Positions 25,270-32,937 of a stretch of DNA of 64,000 nt are shown piece by piece. The position numbers and the translations under genes were made by a program. Source of the DNA: Candidatus Cetobacterium colombiensis (GTDB lineage: Bacteria > Fusobacteriota > Fusobacteriia > Fusobacteriales > Fusobacteriaceae); the NCBI RefSeq assembly GCF_033962415.1, contig NZ_JAVIKH010000001.1:264722-328721 (forward strand), read 5' to 3'. The number at the start of each line of letters is the position of its first letter. Positions within the stretch are counted from its first letter, which is position 1. The notes beneath the pieces are model-generated. The model saw only the letters and a list, made by a program, of their open reading frames with translations, was not told the origin of the DNA and searched no databases.

Positions 25270-25914
25270 ATGAAAAATTTTAAACTCCCTACAGGAGTAT
25301 ATGCAATAACAGATTCTAAATCTGGAAAAAATAAAAAATTTTTAGAGTATTGTGAGGAACTTTTAAAAGGTGGAGCTAAAATTATACAATATAGAGAAAA
25401 AAAGAGAGATTTAAAAACTCTTTTGAGTGAAGCAAAAGCTTTAAGAGAATTAACAAAAAAATACGATGCAATCTTTATTGTTAATGATTATCTAGATATT
25501 GCTTTATTATCCGATGCTGATGGAATACACATTGGACAAGATGACCTTCCAATTAAAGATGTTCGAAAAGTTTTAGGGAATGATAAAATTATTGGAATAT
25601 CGACACATAATCCCAAAGAAGCTCAACAAGCTATGGTTGATGGAGCTGACTACATTGGTGTGGGACCAATTTTTTATACTGAAACAAAAGAGGATATAGG
25701 TGACCTTGTTACATTGGAATTTTTAGATTTTGTGGATAAAAATATTGATTTACCTTACGTTGCCATTGGAGGAATTAAAGAAAATAATATTGAACAAGTT
25801 CTTTCAAAAGGAGCTAAATCTATCTGTTTAATATCTGAATTAATTGGTGCAAAAGATACTTTAGAAACTACAAAAAGAATCAATAACTTTATAATTAATT
25901 GGTATGAAAAATAA
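25270..25914 (+). CDS. thiE: Thiamine-phosphate synthase
   Basis: This 214-aa TIM-barrel enzyme joins the thiazole and pyrimidine phosphates to form thiamine phosphate. Landmarks are GVYAITDSKSG, KIIQYREKKRD (substrate-binding), FIVNDYLDIALLSDADGIHIGQDDLP (quoted in part), IGISTHNPKEA, YIGVGPIFYTETK and VAIGGIKENN. AGGAGG lies 8 bases before the ATG. It stands alone, and no TPP riboswitch is seen upstream. No other thiamine genes are in the window, so it may serve salvage. Confidence 0.94.
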   Translation: MKNFKLPTGVYAITDSKSGKNKKFLEYCEELLKGGAKIIQYREKKRDLKTLLSEAKALRELTKKYDAIFIVNDYLDIALLSDADGIHIGQDDLPIKDVRKVLGNDKIIGISTHNPKEAQQAMVDGADYIGVGPIFYTETKEDIGDLVTLEFLDFVDKNIDLPYVAIGGIKENNIEQVLSKGAKSICLISELIGAKDTLETTKRINNFIINWYEK

Positions 25915-25918
25915 AAAA

Positions 25919-25940
25919 AAGCACAGATTATTCTGTGCTT
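25919..25940. terminator. Bidirectional terminator between thiE and the tRNA cluster
   Basis: A 9-bp stem AAGCACAGA / TCTGTGCTT with TTAT loop is flanked by A-rich and T-rich runs, serving thiE (plus) and the tRNA operon (minus). Confidence 0.88.
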
Positions 25941-25951
25941 AAAATTCTAAA

Positions 25952-26028
25952 TGGTGCCTAGAAAAGGATTCGAACCTTCGACCGCTCGGGTATGAACCGA
26001 GTGCTCTAGCCAACTGAGCTATCTAGGC
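25952..26028 (-). tRNA. tRNA-Met (anticodon CAU)
   Basis: The 77-base cloverleaf has acceptor GCCTAGA/TCTAGGC, encoded CCA, T-loop GGTTCGAATCC and anticodon loop TTCATAC. The first acceptor pair is normal, so it is an elongator type rather than initiator; a lysidine-modified Ile2 tRNA cannot be fully excluded. An identical copy is at 38423-38499. Confidence 0.9.
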
Positions 26029-26031
26029 AAA

Positions 26032-26106
26032 TGGCTGGGGTGGCTGGATTCGAACCAACGCATGACGGAGTCAAAGTCCGTTGCCTTACCGCTTGGCGAC
26101 ACCCCA
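26032..26106 (-). tRNA. tRNA-Gln (anticodon UUG)
   Basis: 75 bases with encoded CCA. Acceptor stem TGGGGTG/CACCCCA, D-arm GCCAAGCGGTAAGGC, anticodon loop TTTGACT, T-arm GTTCGAATCC. Confidence 0.95.
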
Positions 26107-26109
26107 AAG

Positions 26110-26185
26110 TGGTGCGTCATACTGGGCTCGAACCAGTGACAACACGATTAAAAGTCGTGTGCTCTACCATCTGAGCTAATGACGC
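26110..26185 (-). tRNA. tRNA-Lys (anticodon UUU)
   Basis: 76 bases with encoded CCA; acceptor GCGTCAT/ATGACGC; anticodon loop CTTTTAA; T-arm GGTTCGAGCC. Confidence 0.95.
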
Positions 26186-26193
26186 ATTTTGTA

Positions 26194-26269
26194 TGGAGCG
26201 GGAGACGAGGGTCGAACTCGCGACATTCAGCTTGGAAGGCTGACGCTCTACCAACTGAGCTACTCCCGC
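26194..26269 (-). tRNA. tRNA-Gly (anticodon UCC)
   Basis: 76 bases with encoded CCA; acceptor GCGGGAG/CTCCCGC; anticodon loop CTTCCAA; T-arm AGTTCGACC. Confidence 0.95.
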
Positions 26270-26282
26270 AAAGATTTTATTA

Positions 26283-26359
26283 TGGGGTGACCGACGGGAT
26301 TTGAACCCGCGACAACCAGTGCCACAAACTGGCGCTCTACCAACTGAACTACGGCCACC
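26283..26359 (-). tRNA. tRNA-His (anticodon GUG)
   Basis: 77 bases including the extra 5' G (G-1) opposite discriminator C, and encoded CCA. Acceptor GTGGCCG/CGGTCAC; anticodon loop TTGTGGC. Confidence 0.95.
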
Positions 26360-26363
26360 ACAA

Positions 26364-26451
26364 TGGTGCCTGGGGCCGGAATCGAACCGGCACGCTATCA
26401 GATAGCTCAGGATTTTAAGTCCTGTGCGTCTACCTATTCCGCCACCCAGGC
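26364..26451 (-). tRNA. tRNA-Leu (anticodon UAA)
   Basis: 88 bases with a long variable arm (GAGCTATCTGATAGC region), encoded CCA, acceptor GCCTGGG/CCCAGGC and anticodon loop CTTAAAA. It is the first gene of the six-tRNA transcript. Confidence 0.95.
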
Positions 26452-26481
26452 GTTGATCTCGCTTTCGCTTTCAACAAAATA

Positions 26482-26510
26482 ATAGTACCATTTTTTATAA
26501 AAAAAGTCAA
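26482..26510 (-). promoter_or_regulatory. Promoter of the first tRNA cluster
   Basis: On the minus strand TTGACT (26505-26510) and TACTAT (26482-26487) with a 17-base spacer lie about 30 bases upstream of the tRNA-Leu gene. Confidence 0.8.
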
Positions 26511-26542
26511 TAAGTTTTTTTATTTTTTTTAAAAAATTTTTA

Positions 26543-26571
26543 TTGCAAGTTTTTTTAAGTTATGATACTAT
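26543..26571 (+). promoter_or_regulatory. Promoter of glmS
   Basis: TTGCAA (26543-26548) and TACTAT (26566-26571) are 17 bases apart. The inferred start near 26578 would place about 30 bases ahead of the ribozyme cleavage site. Confidence 0.75.
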
Positions 26572-26610
26572 TGAATGACTTTATATTTTGAAGAATTAAA
26601 AATTAAACAA

Positions 26611-26753
26611 GCGCCAGAACTTTTTTAAGTTGACGAGGACTGGAATTATCGAATATTCGGCGGATATTCCAGGGGTGACTACAGCCTTAAATCTTCTACA
26701 AATCTAAAAGGTGACTTTTAGGACAAAAGAGGATTAGTAGTAATTCTTCCTAA
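26611..26753 (+). ncRNA. glmS self-cleaving ribozyme (GlcN6P-responsive)
   Basis: The leader of glmS reads GCGCCAGAAC (26611-26620), then AAGTTGACGAGGAC, TTATCGAATATTCGGCGGAT and, downstream, ACAAAAGAGGATTAGTAGTA before paired ATTCTTCC. These are the conserved core pieces of the glmS ribozyme: P1/P2 strand, the GTTGACGAGG core, the TCGA..TTCGGCGGAT loop and the P4 region. Cleavage is expected between A26610 and G26611. The class uses glucosamine-6-phosphate as a cofactor to destroy its own mRNA. Confidence 0.94.
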
Positions 26754-26798
26754 TATATAAGAACATTAAAAACTTAATATTTTGAAGGAGGATTTTTT

Positions 26799-28619
26799 AT
26801 GTGTGGAATTGTTGGTTACATAGGAAAAGGAGATGCAAAAACTGTTGTTTTACAAGGACTGGAGAAACTGGAGTACAGAGGCTATGATTCGGCAGGGATA
26901 GCAGTTATAAAAGACTCTAAAATTATGATAGAAAAGAAAAAGGGAAAACTAAAAAATTTAGAAAACCATCTTGAAAATCTAGATTTAGAATCTCATATTG
27001 GAATAGGGCACACTAGATGGGCTACTCATGGAGAACCTTCTGATAGAAATTCTCACCCTCATTTCACTGAAGATATGTCTATTGCTGTTGTTCATAATGG
27101 AATTATTGAAAACTACGCAACGTTAAAAAGTGAACTTATTCAAAAGGGATATAATTTTACTTCTGATACTGATACTGAGGTTGTTGCTCACCTTATTCAC
27201 TCTATTTATGAAGGAGATTTATTTAGTGCTCTTACAAAAGCACTTAAACTATTAAGAGGAAGTTACGCTCTTGGAGTTATCCATAAAGACTTTCCTAACG
27301 AAATCATTTGTACTAGAAAAGATAGTCCACTTGTTATTGGATTGGGAGAAAATGAAAATCTAATCGCTTCGGATGTTCCAGCTATTCTAAAATATACAAA
27401 GAATGTGTATTTTTTAGAAGACGGAGATATTGCAAGATTAACAGCAGATAATGTAGAAATCTTTGACAAAACTTTAGTTCCTGTAGAGAGAGAAATTAAA
27501 GTTATTGAATGGGATTACGAGCAAGCTACAAAGGGAGGATTCCCTCACTTTATGATCAAAGAGATTTTTGAACAACCAAAATCTATTGAAGAAACTTTAA
27601 ATAGAAGAATCCATGATGGAATCATAGATTTTTCAGATGTTTTAACAGAGGATGAAATCAAAAAATTCAATATGATTCATATTGTTGCGTGTGGAACTGC
27701 TTATCATGCAGGTCTTCAAGGACAGTATGCATTAAGAGAAATTTCTGGTGTAAACTCTTTAGTTGAAATTGCATCTGAATACAGATACATGAATCCTTTT
27801 GTGGATGAAAATACACTAGCTATTTTTGTTAGTCAATCAGGAGAAACTCTTGATACATTAGCAGCATTAAAAGAAGCAAAAGCTAGAGGAGCTAAAACAA
27901 TTGCAATTACGAATGTTGTTGGTTCTACTATCTCTAGAGAAGCTCATAAAACTATTTATACCATGGCAGGACCTGAGATTGCTGTTGCCTCTACTAAGGC
28001 TTACACAACTCAAGTTATTATATTACAACTATTATCTATATACTTAGCTGAAAAAAAAGGAAGAATTTCTAAAGAGAAAGCATCTGATTTTATCAAAGAG
28101 CTATATAGTGTTTCTGAAAAAATCAAAACTACTCTTGATAATGTAGACATTATTAAAGATGTAGCAGAATTTATGAAAGATAAACATAATGGATTTTATA
28201 TTGGAAGGGGTGTTGACTTTGCAACCGCTTTAGAAGGATCTTTAAAAATGAAAGAGATTACTTATATTCATACTGAAGCGTTCCCTGCTGGAGAGTTAAA
28301 ACACGGTTCTATTGCTTTAATTGAGCCTGGAACTCCTGTTGTTGTTGTTGCAATGCAAACAAATTTATTGGAAAAAACAATATCAAATATAAAAGAACTA
28401 AAAGCTAGAGGAGCACATATCGTAACTGTAGCTAGAAACTCTTGTTTAGAAGCTAAAGAAGTTTCAGATGAATTTATTGGGGTTGGAGAAATTGATGATG
28501 TTTTCTCTGTACTTTTAGCAGTTATTCCTTTACAACTTTTATCTTATTTTACATCTATAAAAAAAGGAATTGATGTTGATAAACCTAGAAATTTGGCAAA
28601 ATCTGTTACTGTTGAATAA
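26799..28619 (+). CDS. glmS: Glutamine-fructose-6-phosphate aminotransferase (isomerizing)
   Basis: This 606-aa enzyme makes glucosamine-6-phosphate for peptidoglycan and LPS. The N-terminal glutaminase domain begins MCGIVGYIG, with nucleophile Cys2, and has GIGHTRWATHG. The two SIS sugar-isomerase domains carry SQSGETLDTLAA and STKAYTTQ. The C-terminal PRNLAKSVTVE matches the conserved active-site tail. AAGGAGG precedes the ATG. Expression is controlled by the ribozyme in its leader, giving feedback by its product. Confidence 0.97.
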   Translation: MCGIVGYIGKGDAKTVVLQGLEKLEYRGYDSAGIAVIKDSKIMIEKKKGKLKNLENHLENLDLESHIGIGHTRWATHGEPSDRNSHPHFTEDMSIAVVHNGIIENYATLKSELIQKGYNFTSDTDTEVVAHLIHSIYEGDLFSALTKALKLLRGSYALGVIHKDFPNEIICTRKDSPLVIGLGENENLIASDVPAILKYTKNVYFLEDGDIARLTADNVEIFDKTLVPVEREIKVIEWDYEQATKGGFPHFMIKEIFEQPKSIEETLNRRIHDGIIDFSDVLTEDEIKKFNMIHIVACGTAYHAGLQGQYALREISGVNSLVEIASEYRYMNPFVDENTLAIFVSQSGETLDTLAALKEAKARGAKTIAITNVVGSTISREAHKTIYTMAGPEIAVASTKAYTTQVIILQLLSIYLAEKKGRISKEKASDFIKELYSVSEKIKTTLDNVDIIKDVAEFMKDKHNGFYIGRGVDFATALEGSLKMKEITYIHTEAFPAGELKHGSIALIEPGTPVVVVAMQTNLLEKTISNIKELKARGAHIVTVARNSCLEAKEVSDEFIGVGEIDDVFSVLLAVIPLQLLSYFTSIKKGIDVDKPRNLAKSVTVE

Positions 28620-28641
28620 TAATTAATTTTTTAGATATTTT

Positions 28642-28672
28642 AAAAGTCCAATCGATTGGTGATTGGACTTTT
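28642..28672 (+). terminator. Terminator after glmS
   Basis: AAAAGTCCAATC pairs with GATTGGACTTTT around a 7-base loop, followed by a T run. The convergent marC gene ends at 28675, so it may act in both directions. Confidence 0.9.
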
Positions 28673-28674
28673 TT

Positions 28675-29295
28675 TTATTTCATAAATATACCTTTTATTC
28701 CATTGGCAACTAATTTTACTCCCGCTGACATTATAAATATTTGCATAACTCTCGAAAGTACAAACAATACAACTTCTCCCAATACTTTATCTAACCAATC
28801 CGAAATTGTAAATAAAAACTTCATTACTAAAAATGTAACTGCAACAGCTCCAACAGATATAATTAATCCAGCTTCTTTATGGATTATCATAACTGTTGAA
28901 ATTGTTCCTGGTCCAACTAACATTGGAAATGTCAAAGGTGTAATAGCATATCTTATAGCATCTTTTTCTGACATTATATTTCCAGAACTCTCTTTAGAAA
29001 CACCTAACCCCAAAAGATTTCTAAAAGCTACAACAATCAGTATCATACCACCAGCAACTCTTAGTTCATCCATTCCAACTTTATATAAGTAGTTCATGAA
29101 AAAGTCTCCTGCAACTATAAAACCAGTAACTATCCCAAATCCTGAAACCACTATGATATTATACATTTTTTTTCTTATTTCTGGATCTTGATCTTTTGTT
29201 AAAGTCATAAATAAAGGTACATTTCCAAAAGGATTTAAAATTCCTATTATGGTAAGAACATACGTCATTATATCTATGAAAAAATCTTTTCCCAT
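28675..29295 (-). CDS. MarC-family integral membrane protein
   Basis: This 206-aa protein has about six hydrophobic helices. It begins with YVLTIIGILNPFGNVPLFMTLT, and the mid-protein has AITPLTFPMLVGPGTISTVMI (quoted in part), the two hallmark NPxGxxP and P-GPG segments of the MarC (UPF0056) family. Despite its name, MarC is not a proven drug transporter and its function is unknown. It is monocistronic by position. Confidence 0.9.
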   Translation of the reverse strand: MGKDFFIDIMTYVLTIIGILNPFGNVPLFMTLTKDQDPEIRKKMYNIIVVSGFGIVTGFIVAGDFFMNYLYKVGMDELRVAGGMILIVVAFRNLLGLGVSKESSGNIMSEKDAIRYAITPLTFPMLVGPGTISTVMIIHKEAGLIISVGAVAVTFLVMKFLFTISDWLDKVLGEVVLFVLSRVMQIFIMSAGVKLVANGIKGIFMK

Positions 29296-29383
29296 ATTGT
29301 ATCGCCTCTCTTTAAAATTTATTTATACACTATAATATACAAATCATTTAATAAAGTAAAGTTTTTTTATTTTTTCATAAAAC

Positions 29384-29405
29384 AAAGGAGAGTTCCCTCT
29401 CCTTT
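29384..29405 (-). terminator. Terminator after the 908-aa chitinase gene
   Basis: AAAGGAGAG / CTCTCCTTT with a 4-base loop lies just beyond the stop codon of the minus-strand chitinase gene. Confidence 0.8.
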
Positions 29406-29417
29406 AAAAATTTTTTA

Positions 29418-32144
29418 TTATCTTGAAATTCTATTTAAATAGTTTAATCTTAATGAATTTGTTTTAAATTTTTCAAATATTACTGATGTTAATAAATGTT
29501 CAGCTCCGTATAGAGTTGGATAAGCTGTTGTTGCTTCTGGTCCATGCGGATCTATTCCGTAATCATCCATTGCAATATCCCAAGAGATTATTCCTGCTAA
29601 ATTGTTTTCGATTACCCACTGACATTTTGTTTCAACTGATCTTTCATCTTCAAAAGTATAGAAAATTCCAGCTGATTCATTATATAAATATGGTGTTTGA
29701 GCAGCTTCATCATAATAGTATTTAAAATCTGCTCCTCTTAAAATTGCTCCAGCGTGAGGATTAGCTGGTCCATTCATATCTAATGTTCTTACAGAAACGT
29801 TCTCACCTTTAATTAATTTATTTAAGTGATGTAAACATAATACTCCTGCTCCTCTTCCTCCATCCATAGTTCCTGGTGCTGAACATCCTTTTGAACCATT
29901 TGATGCTGCATCTATATTCGTTCTTGCATATAGTCCAGGCGTATTTGGATTTAACCATCCTGAAGCTGGTTTAAATATTCCAGACCAACCTCTTGAATAG
30001 AATGGTGATCCTATTGTTATTTTTGAAGCTGATACTCCATAGTTTGTTGTTACAAATTGAATTAAATCAGCTATTGCAAATGCATTTCCATTTGGATTTG
30101 TTTCTGCTTGTGGATCATTTGGATTTTGGAATAAGTATGATTGATGATTTGTTATTGGATCAAATGCTCCATGTACATCATAAGTCATATAACTAATGAA
30201 ATCACATACTGGATGCCATACTCCTATTCCACTCTTTTGAATATGTTTCTTTCCTGAAACAATTGCACAAGATAAGAAGTAATATTTTCCATCCTCTTCT
30301 CCTGCTTTGTCTAATGCTTTTCTTAAGTTTTGCATTAAACTTGTAAATAAGAACTCTTCATCATCAGCCGCTCTTGGACTTCCCAAATCGTTTGGACTAT
30401 CTACTAAATCTCCATCTCTTCTATCACAAGGGAATTCCCAGTCAATATCTATTCCTATCATATTAAATTCTCTAATGAAATCAATACATCTTTGAACAAA
30501 ATAATCAATTTTTTCCGGTTGTGCTGCATCTCTAAAGAATGCAGATCTTGACCAACCACCAAGAGATGCAATTGGTTTAACATATGGATATTTTCTACAC
30601 ATTTCATTGTACTCTGTCATAAATGCATTTGTTCCACCATAAGCTGAGAACGCTGCACCCGGATCAAATATATTTGGTGATACATTTAAATTTGTTCCAT
30701 TTGGAGCATCTGCTGCTGATCTTCTTAAGTGAGATATATCATCTTTATCAGTATTAAATTTTCCTGTATAATTTGGAATTACATCTACGAATGCATATTG
30801 CATGTGAGATATTTTATTCCAAGAAGTTATTTTTGGAGTATATTTTCTTCCAGCCCATTTTCCCCACTCTGGTGTATAAGTTATATGCATTTTTTCCATT
30901 GGAGATCCTAAACCTTCAACTTGTGCTACATTCATAGGCTCTAAATGTGCATTAGGTTTTGTACCTGCCGAATCCATAACGTGATTTCCTGGACAATCTA
31001 TTGCAGTTTCTTCGGCTGCTGATAACTTTGTCCAAGGTGACCAATCACCATTTAATTTTGGTGCATCTCCTTTTGAAGCCCATCCTGAATGTTTAAAGTG
31101 GAATCCTTGGAAAAATACAATTTTATTTGTAGCTGCTCCGTACTCTATTTCTGAATTCCATTCTGGGTGCTTACAATATTTTACTCCACCATCAGGAGTT
31201 GCTATTTCAACTACTCCAGTTGTACTTTTATAATAAACTACTACTTTATCATTTGTTTTTTCGTCTCTTACATAAGTTACTTTATAAACAAATTTTAAAT
31301 CCTTATTAGTTGGATACTTTGAAGTAGGTACTATATTTTTTGCTGATCCTTTATTTGTAGCTGTAAAATTAGTAGATAATACTTCTGTTAAAACACCATC
31401 TAAATAAACTGCTAATTTACTATCGATAACTCCCCATGTATTATTTAAAGTTATCTCATAGTTTCCATTTGTAGTAACTGTATGAGCCCATAAATTAGAA
31501 TAAGGTAATTTTGTCGGAAAATCCCCATCTTCTACTGGAGGTGGTACCACTTCTTCTTCTATTACCAATGTATTTGATGTTATTTGTTTAAATTTATCTG
31601 CCCAATAATATTTTGCTATAAATTTATAAGTTCCTGGAGTATTTGTTGAGAAGTTTGCAATTTTACTTCCTGTATTAGTTGTAACTTTCTCTACTCTTGT
31701 ATTATTTTGATATAATTCATATTCTACAGTAGTTATTAAGTGAGCGTTTTCACCTAATGTTAATTCACCTGTTAAATTTTTATTTATATTTCTTAATATT
31801 GCATTTAAAACAGCTGGCTCTAATTCTGGCTCTGGTTCTGGAGGTAAAATTTCACCATGATTACATTCATTTAATAATTTTAAAATGTTTTGAACTAATA
31901 GTTTAAAAGAAAGATATTCTTCTAACTTTGTACTTCTATTAAGATTTAATACAAAGTTATTCATTTTTTCTACTAAAGAATCTAATTCTTCGCACTCTAC
32001 ACCATTATGAATTGATGTATATTTACTATTTATAAAGTTAACTTTTTCTATTGTATTATTATATATCTTTTGAAATTCTTGCTCTTTATCTATAACAGGA
32101 AATAATTCATTATTTGTTTTTAGCATTTTTACTTTATCCTCCAT
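29418..32144 (-). CDS. GH18 chitinase-like protein without signal peptide (908 aa)
   Basis: Domains in order: charged helical module (about 1-95), proline/glutamate linker (PPEPEPELEP), Ig-like module (about 110-198, ending GTYKFIAKYYWADKFKQIT), second beta module (about 205-310), CBM5/12-like chitin-binding segment (about 320-375, rich in Trp), and a GH18 barrel (about 415-900). The barrel has IASLGGWSRSAFF, the catalytic GIDIDWEF (Glu570) and ISYMTYDVHGAFD. The acids Asp566, Asp568 and Glu570 are all present. It begins MEDKVKMLKTNN with no signal peptide, odd for an enzyme acting on an extracellular polymer. GGAGG lies after this ATG, so initiation at 32126 (MLKTNN) is possible. It lies 10 bases after the coiled-coil gene. 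Confidence 0.9.
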   Translation of the reverse strand: MEDKVKMLKTNNELFPVIDKEQEFQKIYNNTIEKVNFINSKYTSIHNGVECEELDSLVEKMNNFVLNLNRSTKLEEYLSFKLLVQNILKLLNECNHGEILPPEPEPELEPAVLNAILRNINKNLTGELTLGENAHLITTVEYELYQNNTRVEKVTTNTGSKIANFSTNTPGTYKFIAKYYWADKFKQITSNTLVIEEEVVPPPVEDGDFPTKLPYSNLWAHTVTTNGNYEITLNNTWGVIDSKLAVYLDGVLTEVLSTNFTATNKGSAKNIVPTSKYPTNKDLKFVYKVTYVRDEKTNDKVVVYYKSTTGVVEIATPDGGVKYCKHPEWNSEIEYGAATNKIVFFQGFHFKHSGWASKGDAPKLNGDWSPWTKLSAAEETAIDCPGNHVMDSAGTKPNAHLEPMNVAQVEGLGSPMEKMHITYTPEWGKWAGRKYTPKITSWNKISHMQYAFVDVIPNYTGKFNTDKDDISHLRRSAADAPNGTNLNVSPNIFDPGAAFSAYGGTNAFMTEYNEMCRKYPYVKPIASLGGWSRSAFFRDAAQPEKIDYFVQRCIDFIREFNMIGIDIDWEFPCDRRDGDLVDSPNDLGSPRAADDEEFLFTSLMQNLRKALDKAGEEDGKYYFLSCAIVSGKKHIQKSGIGVWHPVCDFISYMTYDVHGAFDPITNHQSYLFQNPNDPQAETNPNGNAFAIADLIQFVTTNYGVSASKITIGSPFYSRGWSGIFKPASGWLNPNTPGLYARTNIDAASNGSKGCSAPGTMDGGRGAGVLCLHHLNKLIKGENVSVRTLDMNGPANPHAGAILRGADFKYYYDEAAQTPYLYNESAGIFYTFEDERSVETKCQWVIENNLAGIISWDIAMDDYGIDPHGPEATTAYPTLYGAEHLLTSVIFEKFKTNSLRLNYLNRISR

Positions 32145-32154
32145 CTAATAATTT

Positions 32155-32577
32155 TTATTTAAATATTCTATATGATTTTTCAAGATTATCTTGATATGTT
32201 GATGTTTGTTTATTAAAGTCTGTATGTTTTTCCAAAAATAACGTCAATCTGTTTATCTCTCTTGATAATTTTATTAAATCAGCTTCAAACTCTTGAAACT
32301 TTTTTACTAAAGTTTGCGTTTTAGGAATTTCTTTACTTTTTTCTTCTAATTTTGAAAGTGTCATTTCCACTGAAATTAATTTTGAAGATAATTCTGAAAA
32401 ACTTTCTCTAAAAGCATTATTAAAATTTTCATTTTTTTTCAGAGCTTCCACATATTCCTTCTTTATTTGTAAATATTTTTCTTGATAATATTCACACTTT
32501 TCTTCATATTCTTTATTTTTAGCAATTAGATTAGCTATTTCTTTTTTTAGCTCTTTATTTTTATTATTAAAGAACAT
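32155..32577 (-). CDS. Coiled-coil protein preceding the chitinase (140 aa)
   Basis: This 140-aa highly charged protein begins MFFNNKNKELKKEIANLIAK and is predicted to be almost wholly helical, with heptad-like spacing through about residues 5-115 (for example LISVEMTLSKLEEKSKEI and FEADLIKLSREINRL). No signal peptide, membrane helix or known domain is seen. AAAGGAG precedes the ATG. It is first in a two-gene unit with the 908-aa chitinase, whose own N-terminus is also helical, so a scaffold, chaperone or tether role is conceivable. I do not recognise the family. Confidence 0.8.
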   Translation of the reverse strand: MFFNNKNKELKKEIANLIAKNKEYEEKCEYYQEKYLQIKKEYVEALKKNENFNNAFRESFSELSSKLISVEMTLSKLEEKSKEIPKTQTLVKKFQEFEADLIKLSREINRLTLFLEKHTDFNKQTSTYQDNLEKSYRIFK

Positions 32578-32683
32578 TTTATCTCCTTTCTTTATTTCGT
32601 TTTTAAATTTTCACTTAATTTATGAATTTAAATTTCTGCACAAAATTCATTTTCTTTTATTTTTTTGAAACTTTTATGAAACT

Positions 32684-32712
32684 ATAATACATTTTTTACA
32701 AGAAATAATCAA
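32684..32712 (-). promoter_or_regulatory. Promoter of the coiled-coil/chitinase unit
   Basis: On the minus strand TTGATT (32707-32712) and TATTAT (32684-32689) are separated by 17 bases. It lies in the 360-base, extremely AT-rich divergent region 32578-32937, which otherwise holds only long T/A runs. Confidence 0.65.
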
Positions 32713-32801
32713 CACTTTTTTTATTTTTTTATTTAAAAAAACTAAAAAACCTTTATTTTATTGATTTTTTTTATAATTTTTTAAAAAAATTTTTTTTTAG
32801 T

Positions 32802-32830
32802 TTGAATTTTAATTCCAATTATGCTAATAT
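32802..32830 (+). promoter_or_regulatory. Promoter of the plus-strand chitinase/patatin operon
   Basis: TTGAAT (32802-32807) and TAATAT (32825-32830) with a 17-base spacer. About 100 bases of AT-rich leader follow before the TTG start. Confidence 0.65.
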
Positions 32831-32937
32831 AAAATCACTTAATTTTTTAAATTTCTTTGAATTTTTTTTTCTTAAAAACTTAAAAATAATAAAAAATAAA
32901 ATTATGATAAATAAAATGTTTAGGAGGTTTACTTACT

